The position numbers and the translations under genes are program-made. DNA of 64,000 nt from positions 124,001-188,000 of the forward strand of contig CANMSD010000001.1 in assembly GCA_947500645.1 (NCBI GenBank). The letters run 5' to 3'. The stretch is from an uncultured Erythrobacter sp. Its GTDB lineage: Bacteria; Pseudomonadota; Alphaproteobacteria; Sphingomonadales; Sphingomonadaceae. Positions 37,524 through 46,879 of this stretch are shown here, piece by piece (positions within the stretch are counted from its first letter, which is position 1; each line of letters begins with the position of its first letter). The notes beneath the pieces were generated by a model. It saw only the letters and a list, made by a program, of their open reading frames with translations. It had not been told where the DNA came from and did not search any database.

Positions 37524-39599
37524 ATGCGGCCCGAAATCCTCAATCCCCTGTTTGTCGAAACAGACGCGCTCGAAGGCGTGGGGCCAAAGCTGATGAAGCC
37601 GCTCGAAAAGCTTGGCCTGACGCGGGTTCGCGACCTCGCCTATCACCTGCCCGAACGGTTTGTAACCCGCCGTGTTATCGATGATCTCGACGCGGCAAGC
37701 GAGGGGGAGCAGGTGATTGTCGCGCTGACGCCGACCGAGCATCGCGCGCCGCGCAATCCCGGGCGCGGTCCTTACCGCGTTTTGGCACAGGATGAGGTCG
37801 GCAATATTTGCGCGCTCACCTATTTCGGGCGCGCCTCCTACACCGCGAAGAAGCTGCTGCCGGTGGGTGAGAAGCGCTGGGTCGCCGGGCGGCTCGACCG
37901 GTATGGCGACATGCTTCAGATCGTCCATCCCGACCATGTCGAGAAGGAAGCGTCTGCGCATCTCGCGCGCCTCAATGAGCCGGTTTATCCACTGTCCGAG
38001 GGACTGACGCAGCCGCGTATGGCGGGCCTGACGGCGCAAGCGCTGGAGCGACTGCCGGAGCTGGCCGAATGGATCGAGCCGAGCCAGCTTGATCGCGAGG
38101 GGTGGCCGAGTTGGCGCGATGCCTTGCACCTCGCTCATAAGGATGAGAACGCAAAGGCGCGGGACCGGCTGGCCTATGACGAGTTGCTCGCCAATTCGCT
38201 CGCGCTGCTGCTGGTGCGGGCCGATGGAAGGAGGCGCAAGGGGCAGCCATTGCGGGGCGATGGCTCGCTGCGGGCAAAGCTCGATTTGCCCTTCGCGCTG
38301 ACCGGAGCGCAGCAACGCTCCATCGGTGAGATCGAGGGCGATCTCGCGCAAGAGGCACCCATGCTGCGTCTGCTTCAAGGCGATGTCGGTGCGGGTAAGA
38401 CGGTGGTTGCGCTAGAGGCGATGCTGATCGCCAATGAAGCGGGCAAGCAGGCTGCATTGCTTGCTCCGACCGAAATTCTAGCGCGCCAGCATTTCGAGAC
38501 GATCCGCAAAATGGCTCAGCCTACCGGCGTCGAAGTCGCGCTGCTTACGGGACGCGCCAAGGGCAAGGAGCGCGAGGGTCTGCTGATGGGCTTGCTCGAT
38601 GGCTCGATCGACATTCTGATAGGCACCCACGCGATTTTTCAGGACACGGTGAATTACAAGGATCTGGCCCTTGTCGTGGTCGATGAGCAGCACCGGTTTG
38701 GCGTGGCGCAGCGGCTGCAACTGGCGGCAAAGGGCAAACGCGCCCCGCACACTTTGGCCATGACGGCGACACCAATCCCGCGCAGCCTCACGCTCGCACA
38801 ATATGGCGAAATGGATGTGAGCCGGTTGGATGAGCTTCCTCCCGGTCGGCAGGCGATAGATACCCGCGTGGTCGCGCAGGATCGGATGGAGGATGTCGTC
38901 GCGGGTGTCGCGCGGCACGTTGCGACTGGTCAGCAAGCCTATTGGGTGTGCCCGATGGTGCGCGAGATGAATGGCGCATTCCAGGCAGACGATATCGCCG
39001 CTGCCGAAGCCCGCTATGCGGCACTGAAAGAGCGGTTCGGCGATGATGTTGTGCTGGTCCACGGGCAGCTCAAACCAGAAGAAAAGGATGCGGCGATGGA
39101 GCGCTTCGCGATCAGTCAGGCGAAGCTGCTGGTGGCGACCACCGTGATCGAGGTTGGCGTGGATGTTCCCTCAGCCACGCTGATGGTGATCGAGCAGGCC
39201 GAGCGATTTGGCCTTGCGCAATTGCACCAGCTGCGCGGGCGCGTCGGGCGGGGCAGCGAGAAGTCCGTATGCCTCCTTTTGCGCGGAAACGAGCTGTCGG
39301 AGACGGGCAAGAAGCGGCTGGCCCTGATGCGCGAAACGCAGGACGGATTTCGCATCGCCGAAGAGGATCTGGAACTGCGCGGAGGTGGTGAGCTGCTCGG
39401 CACGCGGCAATCGGGTGAGGCGGCGTTCCGCATTGCCGACCTTGAACAAACGCAGCGGCTCTTGCCGGCGGCCCATGCCGATGCGCGCCTGCTGATGGAG
39501 CGCGACGGCGGGCTGACCAGCGCGCGGGGCGAAGCAGCGCGTGAACTGCTCTACTTGTTTGAGCGCGATTGGGGAGTACAATTGCTGCGAGGGGGATGA
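37524..39599 (+). CDS. recG: ATP-dependent DNA helicase RecG
   Basis: The 691-residue branch-migrating helicase has the wedge domain in its N-terminal third, then Walker A GDVGAGKTVVALEAML (about residue 286), DEQHRFGV, MTATPIPRSL, and the C-terminal QLRGRVGRG block. It remodels stalled forks and recombination intermediates. The start at 37524 (MRPEILNPLFVETDAL) is set by family alignment; the upstream open frame is shadow sequence over sdhE. Confidence 0.97.
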   Translation: MRPEILNPLFVETDALEGVGPKLMKPLEKLGLTRVRDLAYHLPERFVTRRVIDDLDAASEGEQVIVALTPTEHRAPRNPGRGPYRVLAQDEVGNICALTYFGRASYTAKKLLPVGEKRWVAGRLDRYGDMLQIVHPDHVEKEASAHLARLNEPVYPLSEGLTQPRMAGLTAQALERLPELAEWIEPSQLDREGWPSWRDALHLAHKDENAKARDRLAYDELLANSLALLLVRADGRRRKGQPLRGDGSLRAKLDLPFALTGAQQRSIGEIEGDLAQEAPMLRLLQGDVGAGKTVVALEAMLIANEAGKQAALLAPTEILARQHFETIRKMAQPTGVEVALLTGRAKGKEREGLLMGLLDGSIDILIGTHAIFQDTVNYKDLALVVVDEQHRFGVAQRLQLAAKGKRAPHTLAMTATPIPRSLTLAQYGEMDVSRLDELPPGRQAIDTRVVAQDRMEDVVAGVARHVATGQQAYWVCPMVREMNGAFQADDIAAAEARYAALKERFGDDVVLVHGQLKPEEKDAAMERFAISQAKLLVATTVIEVGVDVPSATLMVIEQAERFGLAQLHQLRGRVGRGSEKSVCLLLRGNELSETGKKRLALMRETQDGFRIAEEDLELRGGGELLGTRQSGEAAFRIADLEQTQRLLPAAHADARLLMERDGGLTSARGEAARELLYLFERDWGVQLLRGG

Positions 39600-39603
39600 G
39601 AGC

Positions 39604-40296
39604 ATGTTTGGTCCCGATCCGATCGATTGGTTCGATCCATCGCCGTATGGCGCGCTCGCTTTTTACGGGCATATCGCCATCGGAATTCTCGCACTCAGCA
39701 TGGCTTTCACCGCCTTCGCAAGCCGCAAAGGCAGTTTGCTGCACCGCCGCGCCGGGCTGGTTTACATGGCCGCATGTGCTGTCGTTTGCGTCACATCTGT
39801 CGCCATGCTGATAGAGGTAATAATCCCACCATTGGCGATGGCGGTTTTCACCTGCATCTACGCCATCGGAGGGGCGTATCTGGCGTTGCAGGATGATACG
39901 GCAAGGGTGCGATTTGGAGAGAAAGCGCTTTGCGCTCTCGAAGTGGTTGCGCTTGGGCTGTTCTGCACAATGGCCGTTCCTGCGATCATGCAAGGCTTAA
40001 TCCCGATTTACGCCCCATTCGTCATTGCGATCATCCCGCTGATCTTGCTTGCGGGCGACGTGCATTGGTTCAAGAATCAAGACAAGCGCAAGCAATTGCG
40101 GACTGCGCGGCATCTCTCGCGGATGATTTGGGGATTCGTGGTTGTGATACGTGCACCACTCGTCGAGTTGGCTGCTGGCGGATACTTGCCGATGATCCAG
40201 ATGCTTTTCGTCATCGGTCCAATTGCTGCTGGCGTGGCAATGGTGTGGTATTTCCAGCGCAAATATGGCGGATCGCCATTCGGCAAGCGGGCCTAA
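39604..40296 (+). CDS. Multi-pass membrane protein, unknown (DUF2306-like)
   Basis: A 230-residue hydrophobic protein with about six to seven membrane helices. The segment GHIAIGILAL then LLHRRAGLVYMAA resembles the H...H-R-x-x-G pattern of DUF2306 membrane proteins, but the match is weak. The conserved His residues at helix ends could bind metal or haem. It starts 4 bp after the recG stop with a GGGGG site, so it may be read from the recG transcript. Confidence 0.62.
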   Translation: MFGPDPIDWFDPSPYGALAFYGHIAIGILALSMAFTAFASRKGSLLHRRAGLVYMAACAVVCVTSVAMLIEVIIPPLAMAVFTCIYAIGGAYLALQDDTARVRFGEKALCALEVVALGLFCTMAVPAIMQGLIPIYAPFVIAIIPLILLAGDVHWFKNQDKRKQLRTARHLSRMIWGFVVVIRAPLVELAAGGYLPMIQMLFVIGPIAAGVAMVWYFQRKYGGSPFGKRA

Positions 40297-40383
40297 CGCA
40301 ACCGCTCCACCGATCAGTCTGAAAATTCGCAGTATTTTAAGGATCGATGAATAATTCACATAATTCAAATGGGGGGAATTATT

Positions 40384-40938
40384 GTGAATCAGGTCAAATA
40401 TTCGCGGGTGAAGCTGCTCTTAACGGTTGGGCTATGCTGCGCTCTTTCGTTGTTTAGCGCATGGGTTTTCCACGAGTGGTTGGTGCTGGAAACTGAGGTC
40501 AGCGGCGGCTGGATAATCCTGGCCGCCACTTGTCTGATCTGCTCGCTTTTCGTTTTACCTCTGGCGCTGCGTTATTTGGTGTCCAGCACGGTCTTGTCTT
40601 GGGATCAACGCGGCATATCTCACCATGGCCTCCTCGGGAAAAGTACGATAAAGTGGGAGCAACTGGAAGGTGTTAGCTTCGCACATGGTGGCTCTAACGC
40701 GACACAGCTGCGATTGCATGGGCCGTTCAACGCCTTCGGCTGTGTCGCAATTCGTCAGGGTTTTCTCAAAGGTGGTCTCGAACGCCTTGCGCAAATCGTA
40801 AGCGATCTTGAGGCATGTGCCGCCGAGCGCGCGAATGGAGGAATCCCTCAACGCCGAACGCCGCAAACGAAAGCGGCGCAATCTGCTCCTGAGCCAGTGG
40901 CGGCACAACCTGTCGGGTTCGGTCGCAAGGGCATTTAG
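40384..40938 (+). CDS. Membrane protein with PH-like domain, unknown
   Basis: About 184 residues: two membrane helices (roughly residues 10-30 and 40-62), then a beta-rich segment (VLSWDQRGISHHGLLGKSTIKWEQLEGVSF, in two strands) resembling bacterial PH-like domains, and a Pro/Ala-rich tail. I chose GTG 40384, since GGGGGG lies 7 nt upstream; an ATG at 40369 lacks a site. No family name can be given. It converges on the phosphatase gene. Confidence 0.58.
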   Translation: MNQVKYSRVKLLLTVGLCCALSLFSAWVFHEWLVLETEVSGGWIILAATCLICSLFVLPLALRYLVSSTVLSWDQRGISHHGLLGKSTIKWEQLEGVSFAHGGSNATQLRLHGPFNAFGCVAIRQGFLKGGLERLAQIVSDLEACAAERANGGIPQRRTPQTKAAQSAPEPVAAQPVGFGRKGI

Positions 40939-40941
40939 AGC

Positions 40942-41403
40942 CTAACGCAGCTGTTCCACCAACGCCTCGGCAGCCATTGAGACATCCTCCCAAGTTTCTT
41001 CGAACTGATCCTCGCCGTCGTAGTACGGGTCAGCGATTGCTGCGCCTTCGCGGCCTGGCACCACATCCATCAGCAACGAAACCAGTGCGGTCGCGCCATT
41101 GGGTCTGACCGCTGTGATGTTACGCAAATTCTGGTGATCCATCCCGAAGATGTGGGTGAAGCGCGTGAAATCCTCGACCACCAATTGCCGTCCGCGCAGG
41201 CCTGAAATGTCGATCCCATACGTCGCCGCTGTTTCGACCGACCGCGGGTCGGGCGGCGAACGGACGTGATAGGCGGCCGTGCCGCAGCTATCGATATGCC
41301 AATCAAGCCCGGCTCGCTCCGCCGCGGCGCGCATGGCACCTTCAGCCAGCGGAGAGCGGCAGATATTGCCGAGGCAGACGAACAGTAGGGCAGGCTTGGT
41401 CAT
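40942..41403 (-). CDS. Low-molecular-weight protein tyrosine phosphatase
   Basis: The 153-residue enzyme has the P-loop VCLGNICRS (Cys10, Arg16) and the general acid Asp in DPYYDG. It dephosphorylates phosphotyrosine; in bacteria this family often counters tyrosine kinases of exopolysaccharide export, but no such kinase is here. The ATG at 41403 is chosen from the family N-terminus; upstream frame is not used. Confidence 0.93.
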   Translation of the reverse strand: MTKPALLFVCLGNICRSPLAEGAMRAAAERAGLDWHIDSCGTAAYHVRSPPDPRSVETAATYGIDISGLRGRQLVVEDFTRFTHIFGMDHQNLRNITAVRPNGATALVSLLMDVVPGREGAAIADPYYDGEDQFEETWEDVSMAAEALVEQLR

Positions 41404-41468
41404 GAAAACGGCTCTACTGGACCGCGCGGCATCCTCGCAATATGCAATGCACAAACAGGAGGATATCC

Positions 41469-43268
41469 ATGCGCCGCATTCTCACCGTTCTCGCTCTCGC
41501 CACCACCCTTACTGCGCCAGCACTGGCTGGGCCGGAGGAAGATTACAAAGAGCTGCGCGAAGAGGTGTGGCAGGCGACGCTCGACAGCAGCCCGCTGCTC
41601 GCGACCAGCATTGGCGACCGGCGCGGCGACGGGAAGCTGGGCGATCTGTCGCTGGAAGAATATGACCGGCTTGCGATCCAGAGCGAGGGGTTTCTTGCCC
41701 GGCTTTACCGGATCGATGAGGATGCGCTGCCAGCCGATCTGCAAGTCGATTACGCAATCCTTGTGCGCAGCATTCGTGACGGCCTGTCCGGCGTTCAATA
41801 CGATCAAAATCGCTACACTATCTTCACCAATCGCGGCGGCTGGTTCTCCGGCTTTGCCTCGTTGCCCAATCGGTCGCCCTTCTTCACGCTGGCCGATTAT
41901 GAGAGCTATGTCAGCCGGTTGGAAGCCTATGCTCAGGTCAATGCAGACGGGATTGCGCGCAGCAGAGAGGCGATTTCCCGCGGGCTCACACAACCTTGCG
42001 AGCCGATGCAGGGACTCGAAGATCGCATCGCCACCCAGATTGTCGAGGACTACAAAACCTCCCCGTTCTGGGAGCCGTTCGCCGGCGACAAGCCAGCGTC
42101 GATCTCTGATGCGGATTGGGAGAGGTTGAAGGATCAGGCGAGCGTCGCGCTCGAAGAGGCGGTGCTGCCGTCTTACCGCGATTTCCTGAATTTCTACACG
42201 GAGGAATATGCGCCCAATTGCCGCACGGGCACTCCCGGCATCCTCGCCACGCCGGGCGGCAAGGAATACTACGATTACCGGGTGAAGAGCTTTACCACGA
42301 CCGATATGACGGCGGACGAGGTGCACAATCTCGGCCTGTCAGAGGTGGCGCGCATTCGCTCGGAAATGGTGGAGGTCGCCAAAGAGGCGGGCTTTGACAC
42401 GCGCGAGGCTTTCATCGAGCACCTGCGCACCGATCCGCAGTATTACATGACCGATGCGGACGAATATCTCGCCTACACGCAGGCACTGGCCAAGCACATC
42501 GATGGCTTTATGCCGAAGCTGTTCGGCCGCCTGCCGCGCAATCCCTACACCGTCTCGCCAATCCCGGCGGCGCAGGCTCCGGGCAACACGACGGCTTACT
42601 ATGAGCCGGGTTCGCTGGAGACGGGGCAGGCCGGCATCTATCGCCTCAATACGACCGAGCTTCACCAACGCCCACTGTGGGAGTTGCCCGCGCTCGGCGT
42701 GCATGAGGCGGTGCCGGGGCACCACCATCAGATTTCATTGCAGCAGGAATTGGATATCCACCCGCTGCGCGCGAACGGCACCTATTTCACGGCGTTTGTG
42801 GAGGGGTGGGGCCTCTATTCAGAGCGGCTCGGGATCGAGATGGGCATTTACGATACGCCCGCAAAGCAGATGGGGCGGCTCAGCTATGAGATGTGGCGTG
42901 CGACCCGCCTGGTGGTCGACACTGGCATTCATTCAAAGGGATGGAGCAAGCAGCAGGCGGTCGAATACATGCTCGATAACACGGCGCTGTCGCCTGCGAA
43001 TATCGACGCGGAGGTTAACCGCTACATCACCTGGCCGGGACAAGCGCTGGCGTACAAGGTGGGTGAGTTGAAAATCCGTAATCTAAGGCTATTGGCAGAA
43101 GGTCTCTTGGGAGCCGACTTCGACCTGCGTGCCTTCCACGATAAGGTGTTAGAGAATGGATCGGTTCCGCTCGACGTATTGGATGACTATGTCACGCGTT
43201 GGATCGAGAGCCAAGCAGGTCCAATCGAGTCTGTATATGGCTACGCTTCGGAATCGCCGGAAGACTAG
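41469..43268 (+). CDS. Exported DUF885-family zinc peptidase
   Basis: A 599-residue protein with a signal peptide (MRRILTVLALATTLTAPALA, cleaved about residue 20) and the DUF885 site HEAVPGHHHQ (His412, Glu413, His418), a variant of HExxH with PG between. Family members are M2/M3-like metallopeptidases or carboxypeptidases of the periplasm with unknown substrates. AGGAGG precedes the ATG at 41469. It is convergent with the ABC1 kinase gene, the stops overlapping by a few bases. Confidence 0.9.
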   Translation: MRRILTVLALATTLTAPALAGPEEDYKELREEVWQATLDSSPLLATSIGDRRGDGKLGDLSLEEYDRLAIQSEGFLARLYRIDEDALPADLQVDYAILVRSIRDGLSGVQYDQNRYTIFTNRGGWFSGFASLPNRSPFFTLADYESYVSRLEAYAQVNADGIARSREAISRGLTQPCEPMQGLEDRIATQIVEDYKTSPFWEPFAGDKPASISDADWERLKDQASVALEEAVLPSYRDFLNFYTEEYAPNCRTGTPGILATPGGKEYYDYRVKSFTTTDMTADEVHNLGLSEVARIRSEMVEVAKEAGFDTREAFIEHLRTDPQYYMTDADEYLAYTQALAKHIDGFMPKLFGRLPRNPYTVSPIPAAQAPGNTTAYYEPGSLETGQAGIYRLNTTELHQRPLWELPALGVHEAVPGHHHQISLQQELDIHPLRANGTYFTAFVEGWGLYSERLGIEMGIYDTPAKQMGRLSYEMWRATRLVVDTGIHSKGWSKQQAVEYMLDNTALSPANIDAEVNRYITWPGQALAYKVGELKIRNLRLLAEGLLGADFDLRAFHDKVLENGSVPLDVLDDYVTRWIESQAGPIESVYGYASESPED

Positions 43269-44623
43269 GCCGCCTTGGCAGGTAGCGGGTCGGTGTTTTC
43301 CAACACCTCTTCGGTGATCCGCCGGATGTTTACCTTCGCCTTCAGCCGCGCGCCGAGCAGCGCTGTGCCGCTAACCTTGCGCTGAACGAACAAGGTCTCG
43401 ACCGGCGGGAAGGCCCACGTGTCTTTGTCCTGTGCAATGGCCCAGCCTTCTTCGCGCAGCAGCGGAACGAAACTGCGATCGCCAAAGTCGAACGGCGCAT
43501 CTTCACGCATTTCATTGACGACAATGTCGATCATCTTGTCGACCCGCTCGCGGTGTTTCTCCGCGACGATGGGCAGCATGAATCCAGCGGCGATGGTTTC
43601 TTCGCGAACGCCATCTTTGTCGCCTTTCAGTCCCGCATCGAGCAGGCGGCGGTAGGCATTGCCCACGTCCGGATCGACATTGCGGCAGGCGCCGAAATCG
43701 AGCAGCACGATGTCGCCAGAACCCTTGCGATAGCGGAAGTTGGCAAAGTTCGGGTCGGTCTGCATCACGCCGAATTCGAACAGTTCGCGCGCAACCAGCC
43801 GGATCAGGCGCGCGAACACTTCGTCGCGGCGTTCGTCAGTCTCGTTCTCGAGTTCTTCGATCTCGCTGCCTTCCTCGAATGACATGGCGAGAATGCGGTC
43901 GCGGGTCAGCTCTTTATGGAGCTTGGGCACGATAAACCCGGGCGTTTCGGAAAGGCGCTCTCGATACATTTCCATCTGCGCGCCTTCGCGGTGATAATCC
44001 GCCTCTTCGTGCAGCTGCTTCTTGGCTTCGGCCAGCAGCGCGTCGATCTCCAGTTCCGGCGGGGCAAAGCCGGACACTTTTAGCAGCGTCATGACGTTGT
44101 CGACATCGCTATCGATGCTGTCGGCAATGCCGGGATATTGCACCTTGATCGCCAGCTCCTCGCCATCGCGGGTCAGCGCCTTGTGCACCTGCCCGATAGA
44201 GGCGGCGGCGATGGGGCGCGGATTGAACCAGCGAAATTGCTTGCGCCAGTCCGGCCCCCATTCGGATTTGAGGACGCCATCCAGCTGTCGCGCGGGCATG
44301 AAATTCGCCTGATCGCGTAAGGTGGCGAGAATCTTCGCCAGTTCCGGCGGCAGGAAATCGCCCGAATCCAGGCTGATCATCTGCCCCATTTTCATCGCCG
44401 CGCCGCGCAGATGCGAAAGGCGGTCGGTCATGCGCTGGACATTGCCGGGCGTCAGGATCAGGTCGCGCGCGGACAGGCTGTCTCCACTGGCGATCCGCCG
44501 CGCACCTTCGGCCATCATCCCGCCCGCGACACCTCCGACAAGCCGTCCGAACGTGCCAAAGCGCGCGATCCGGCCAGAGGGAACGGCGCGCTGGCGTGAT
44601 TTGTCTTTGCGTTCGTCGGTCAT
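43265..44623 (-). CDS. ABC1/UbiB-family atypical protein kinase
   Basis: The 452-residue protein has the family KxGQ motif (AAMKMGQMISLDSGDFLP, about residue 78-95), the Ala-rich nucleotide loop (RPIAAASIGQVHKA), and LLDFGACRNVD as DFG equivalent. The relatives UbiB and Coq8 support ubiquinone synthesis through ATPase activity. No other ubi gene adjoins and there is no C-terminal membrane helix pair, so it is a paralogue more like AarF/ABC1 soluble forms than UbiB itself. Confidence 0.9.
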   Translation of the reverse strand: MTDERKDKSRQRAVPSGRIARFGTFGRLVGGVAGGMMAEGARRIASGDSLSARDLILTPGNVQRMTDRLSHLRGAAMKMGQMISLDSGDFLPPELAKILATLRDQANFMPARQLDGVLKSEWGPDWRKQFRWFNPRPIAAASIGQVHKALTRDGEELAIKVQYPGIADSIDSDVDNVMTLLKVSGFAPPELEIDALLAEAKKQLHEEADYHREGAQMEMYRERLSETPGFIVPKLHKELTRDRILAMSFEEGSEIEELENETDERRDEVFARLIRLVARELFEFGVMQTDPNFANFRYRKGSGDIVLLDFGACRNVDPDVGNAYRRLLDAGLKGDKDGVREETIAAGFMLPIVAEKHRERVDKMIDIVVNEMREDAPFDFGDRSFVPLLREEGWAIAQDKDTWAFPPVETLFVQRKVSGTALLGARLKAKVNIRRITEEVLENTDPLPAKAA

Positions 44624-44668
44624 AGGTATCGGTTCGTTACGCGAAAAGAGTGCCGGGACAAAACGAAA

Positions 44669-44694
44669 CGGCCCCGGGAAGTATCCCGAGGCCG
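44669..44694 (-). terminator. Terminator after the Pmp3-type gene
   Basis: Stem CGGCCCCGGGA / TCCCGAGGCCG with loop AGTA and one mismatch; on the minus strand it is followed by TTTCGTTTTG. Confidence 0.78.
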
Positions 44695-44721
44695 CGTCGA
44701 ATTTGGTTAGCTCAGTGGCAG

Positions 44722-44904
44722 TTATGCAATCGCGCGTCCGCCTCCACGCAAATAGTTCACGTAAATGCCGTGGATGAGGCCCGGTACGAACAGGATGATC
44801 GTGAGGATCAGGTTGATCCAGAAGTCGCGATCAAGACCATGCTTCAGTGCTACGCCGAGCGGGGGGAGAAGGATCGTTGCGATAAGAGTGATAATTGCCA
44901 TCAT
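44722..44904 (-). CDS. YqaE/Pmp3-family small membrane protein
   Basis: This 60-residue protein has two membrane helices and the family signature LPPLGVALKHGL followed by FWINLILTIILFVPGLIHGIY in the second helix. Pmp3-type proteolipids influence membrane potential and are often stress-induced. Tandem ATG codons at 44904 and 44901 are both possible; AAGGGA lies upstream. It has its own terminator. Confidence 0.92.
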   Translation of the reverse strand: MMAIITLIATILLPPLGVALKHGLDRDFWINLILTIILFVPGLIHGIYVNYLRGGGRAIA

Positions 44905-45136
44905 GACTGGTCGGTTCCCTTGATTTGGTTTCGGCAACGCATCGTCCGCCGCCATATGCCAAATCAACGGGCGCTTGCACTTGATGTTCCAAGATTTTCT
45001 TCGGAACAAGTTGTCGGCTTAGGTGTTGCAACTCAGCTAATCTTGAGCACGAAAGACGACCAGTCTGGATGGATCTCTATCGCTTTCGCGCGCCCCCGGG
45101 CGGGAACCGAGCGGCTCTTCTAAACGCTTGACCCGC

Positions 45137-45592
45137 ATGGATATGGATCATTTGCTCACGCCCGCCGCGCGCTGGCTCGGATATGCCGGATTATTACCTC
45201 AGGCGATTGCCATCGGCCTCGCTTTGCATGGCGGAGAGGCTGCTTACATCGCGCTTGCTGGCGGATTTGCATACGCCGCGCTGATTTTCAGCTTTCTGGG
45301 CGGCGTGTGGTGGGGGCAAGCGCTGGCAAGCAGAGAAGCAGGGGCGGGGACGTATATCCTCGCCGTCTTGCCGAGCCTGATCGGTCTCGCACTGTTTTTG
45401 CCCTAGACGATCGGATGGGAATGGCCCGGACCCGCTCTGCTCTACCTCGGTGTTTTGATCGCACTGAGCCCACTGGTCGATCGCGCGCTCGGCTTTGCGA
45501 GCAAGGACTTCATGCAATTGCGCTGGCACCTGTCGCTGGGGCTGGGAGTGCTCACCGTCGTTCTGGGGATTGTTGCGGATCGGATTGTCTGA
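45137..45592 (+). pseudogene. DUF3429-type membrane protein gene with in-frame amber codon
   Basis: From the ATG at 45137 the frame encodes three helices (AARWLGYAGLLPQAIAIGLA; ALIFSFLGGVWWGQAL; ILAVLPSLIGLALFLP) and then meets TAG at 45404-45406. The same frame continues with TIGWEWPGPALLYLGVLIAL and ends at TGA 45592, giving about 151 residues, the usual DUF3429 length with four or five helices. A single TGG-to-TAG change would explain it (FLPW-TIGW reads naturally). It may be a real pseudogene, a sequencing error, or a recent mutation. Confidence 0.8.
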
Positions 45593-45616
45593 GCTTGAGC
45601 GCTTCGCCTGCGAAAT

Positions 45617-45693
45617 TGGTCGGGGAGAGAGGATTCGAACCTCCGGCCCCTGCCTCCCGAAGACAGTGCTCTACCAGGCTGAGCTACTCCCCG
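45617..45693 (-). tRNA. tRNA-Pro (anticodon CGG)
   Basis: A 77-nt cloverleaf on the minus strand: acceptor CGGGGAG/CTCCCCG, anticodon arm CTGTC-TTCGGGA-GGCAG with anticodon CGG, T loop TTCGAAT, and encoded CCA. Confidence 0.97.
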
Positions 45694-45817
45694 ACCATAT
45701 CGGTCCCGCGCGGTGCCAGCTCCATATCTAGGCTCCTGCGGGTCGAGGCAAGGCGGGCCTATTAGTAGCGGGCCCGAGGGTTGGCAAGCGGGCAAATGCG
45801 GGTCTAGAGCAAGCGCC

Positions 45818-46774
45818 ATGGCCAGTGCTGCGATTCCCGAAACCCATGCCGCCACCGATCATCCGGAGCGGCAATATCTCGACCTGATGCGGCGCATCTG
45901 GAACGAGGGGAGCGAACGGGTCGATCGCACCGGCATCGGCACACGATCGGTCGTTGGTGCGCATTTGCGTTACGATCTGGCGGATGGCGCGATGCCGCTA
46001 CTGACGACCAAGCGCGTCTATTGGAAGACGGCAACGCGCGAGATGCTGTGGTTCCTTACCGGAGAGACCAATATTCGCCCGCTGGTGCTGCAGGGCGTTA
46101 AAATCTGGAACGAATGGCCGCATGCGAAATACGTCAAGGCCACCGGCGAGAACATTGCTTTGGACGATTTCGTGCAGCGTATCGCGGATGATGAGGATTT
46201 CGCCAGGAAATGGGGCGATCTAGGCCCTGTCTACGGCAAGCAATGGGTTGATTGGCCGACTTACCGCTATCGCAAAGACGGGCTGTACGAGAAGGGCGAG
46301 GGGATCAACCAGGTCGCCCAGGTCGTCGAGAGCTTGCTCAACAATCCGGGCAGCAGGCGGCATATTATCGAGGGTTGGAACGTCGCCGAACTCGATCAGA
46401 TGGCGCTGCCGCCCTGCCATAAGACATACCAGTTCCATGTCGCCGGAGATCGATTGAACTGCGTTCTCTACCAACGCAGCTGCGATGTCGCGCTGGGCCT
46501 ACCGTTCAACCTATGGTCGGCTGCGCTCTTGCTGCGGATGATGGCGCAGCAGACGGAGATGCAGCCGGGCGAACTGGTTTGGATGGGCGGGGACGTGCAT
46601 CTCTACCTGAATCACGAAGAGCTGATCGCCGAGCAGCTGAGCCGGGAACCGCAAGGTCGTCCGCGCTTTGAGATTACGCGGAAGCCGGAAACAATTTTCG
46701 ATTACCAAATCGAGGATTTCGTGGTGCATGATTACGCGCCGCTGCCTCCGATCAAGGCTCCTGTTGCGGTCTAA
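45818..46774 (+). CDS. thyA: Thymidylate synthase
   Basis: This 318-residue enzyme methylates dUMP to dTMP using methylene-tetrahydrofolate. The nucleophile is Cys200 in LPPCHKTYQF; the dUMP-binding QRSCDVALGLPFNLW is intact. It is the long ThyA form, with an insertion (about residues 95-150) before NNPGSRRHIIEGWN. The ATG at 45818 is set by the family start; the upstream open frame crosses the tRNA-Pro promoter region. Confidence 0.97.
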   Translation: MASAAIPETHAATDHPERQYLDLMRRIWNEGSERVDRTGIGTRSVVGAHLRYDLADGAMPLLTTKRVYWKTATREMLWFLTGETNIRPLVLQGVKIWNEWPHAKYVKATGENIALDDFVQRIADDEDFARKWGDLGPVYGKQWVDWPTYRYRKDGLYEKGEGINQVAQVVESLLNNPGSRRHIIEGWNVAELDQMALPPCHKTYQFHVAGDRLNCVLYQRSCDVALGLPFNLWSAALLLRMMAQQTEMQPGELVWMGGDVHLYLNHEELIAEQLSREPQGRPRFEITRKPETIFDYQIEDFVVHDYAPLPPIKAPVAV

Positions 46775-46879
46775 CCGAGTCCGCTTGACCGTTCTGACGC
46801 GTTGAAATAAAAATTCGCGCAAGAGCAATGATTGAAAGCCTGGAATGCAGCCGGGCGGCCCAAACGGGAGAGCGCTGAT

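Noticed and set aside
37467..38378. Upstream extension of the sdhE frame over recG
   Set aside because: Only the last 94 codons match SdhE; the extension is antisense to the certain recG gene.
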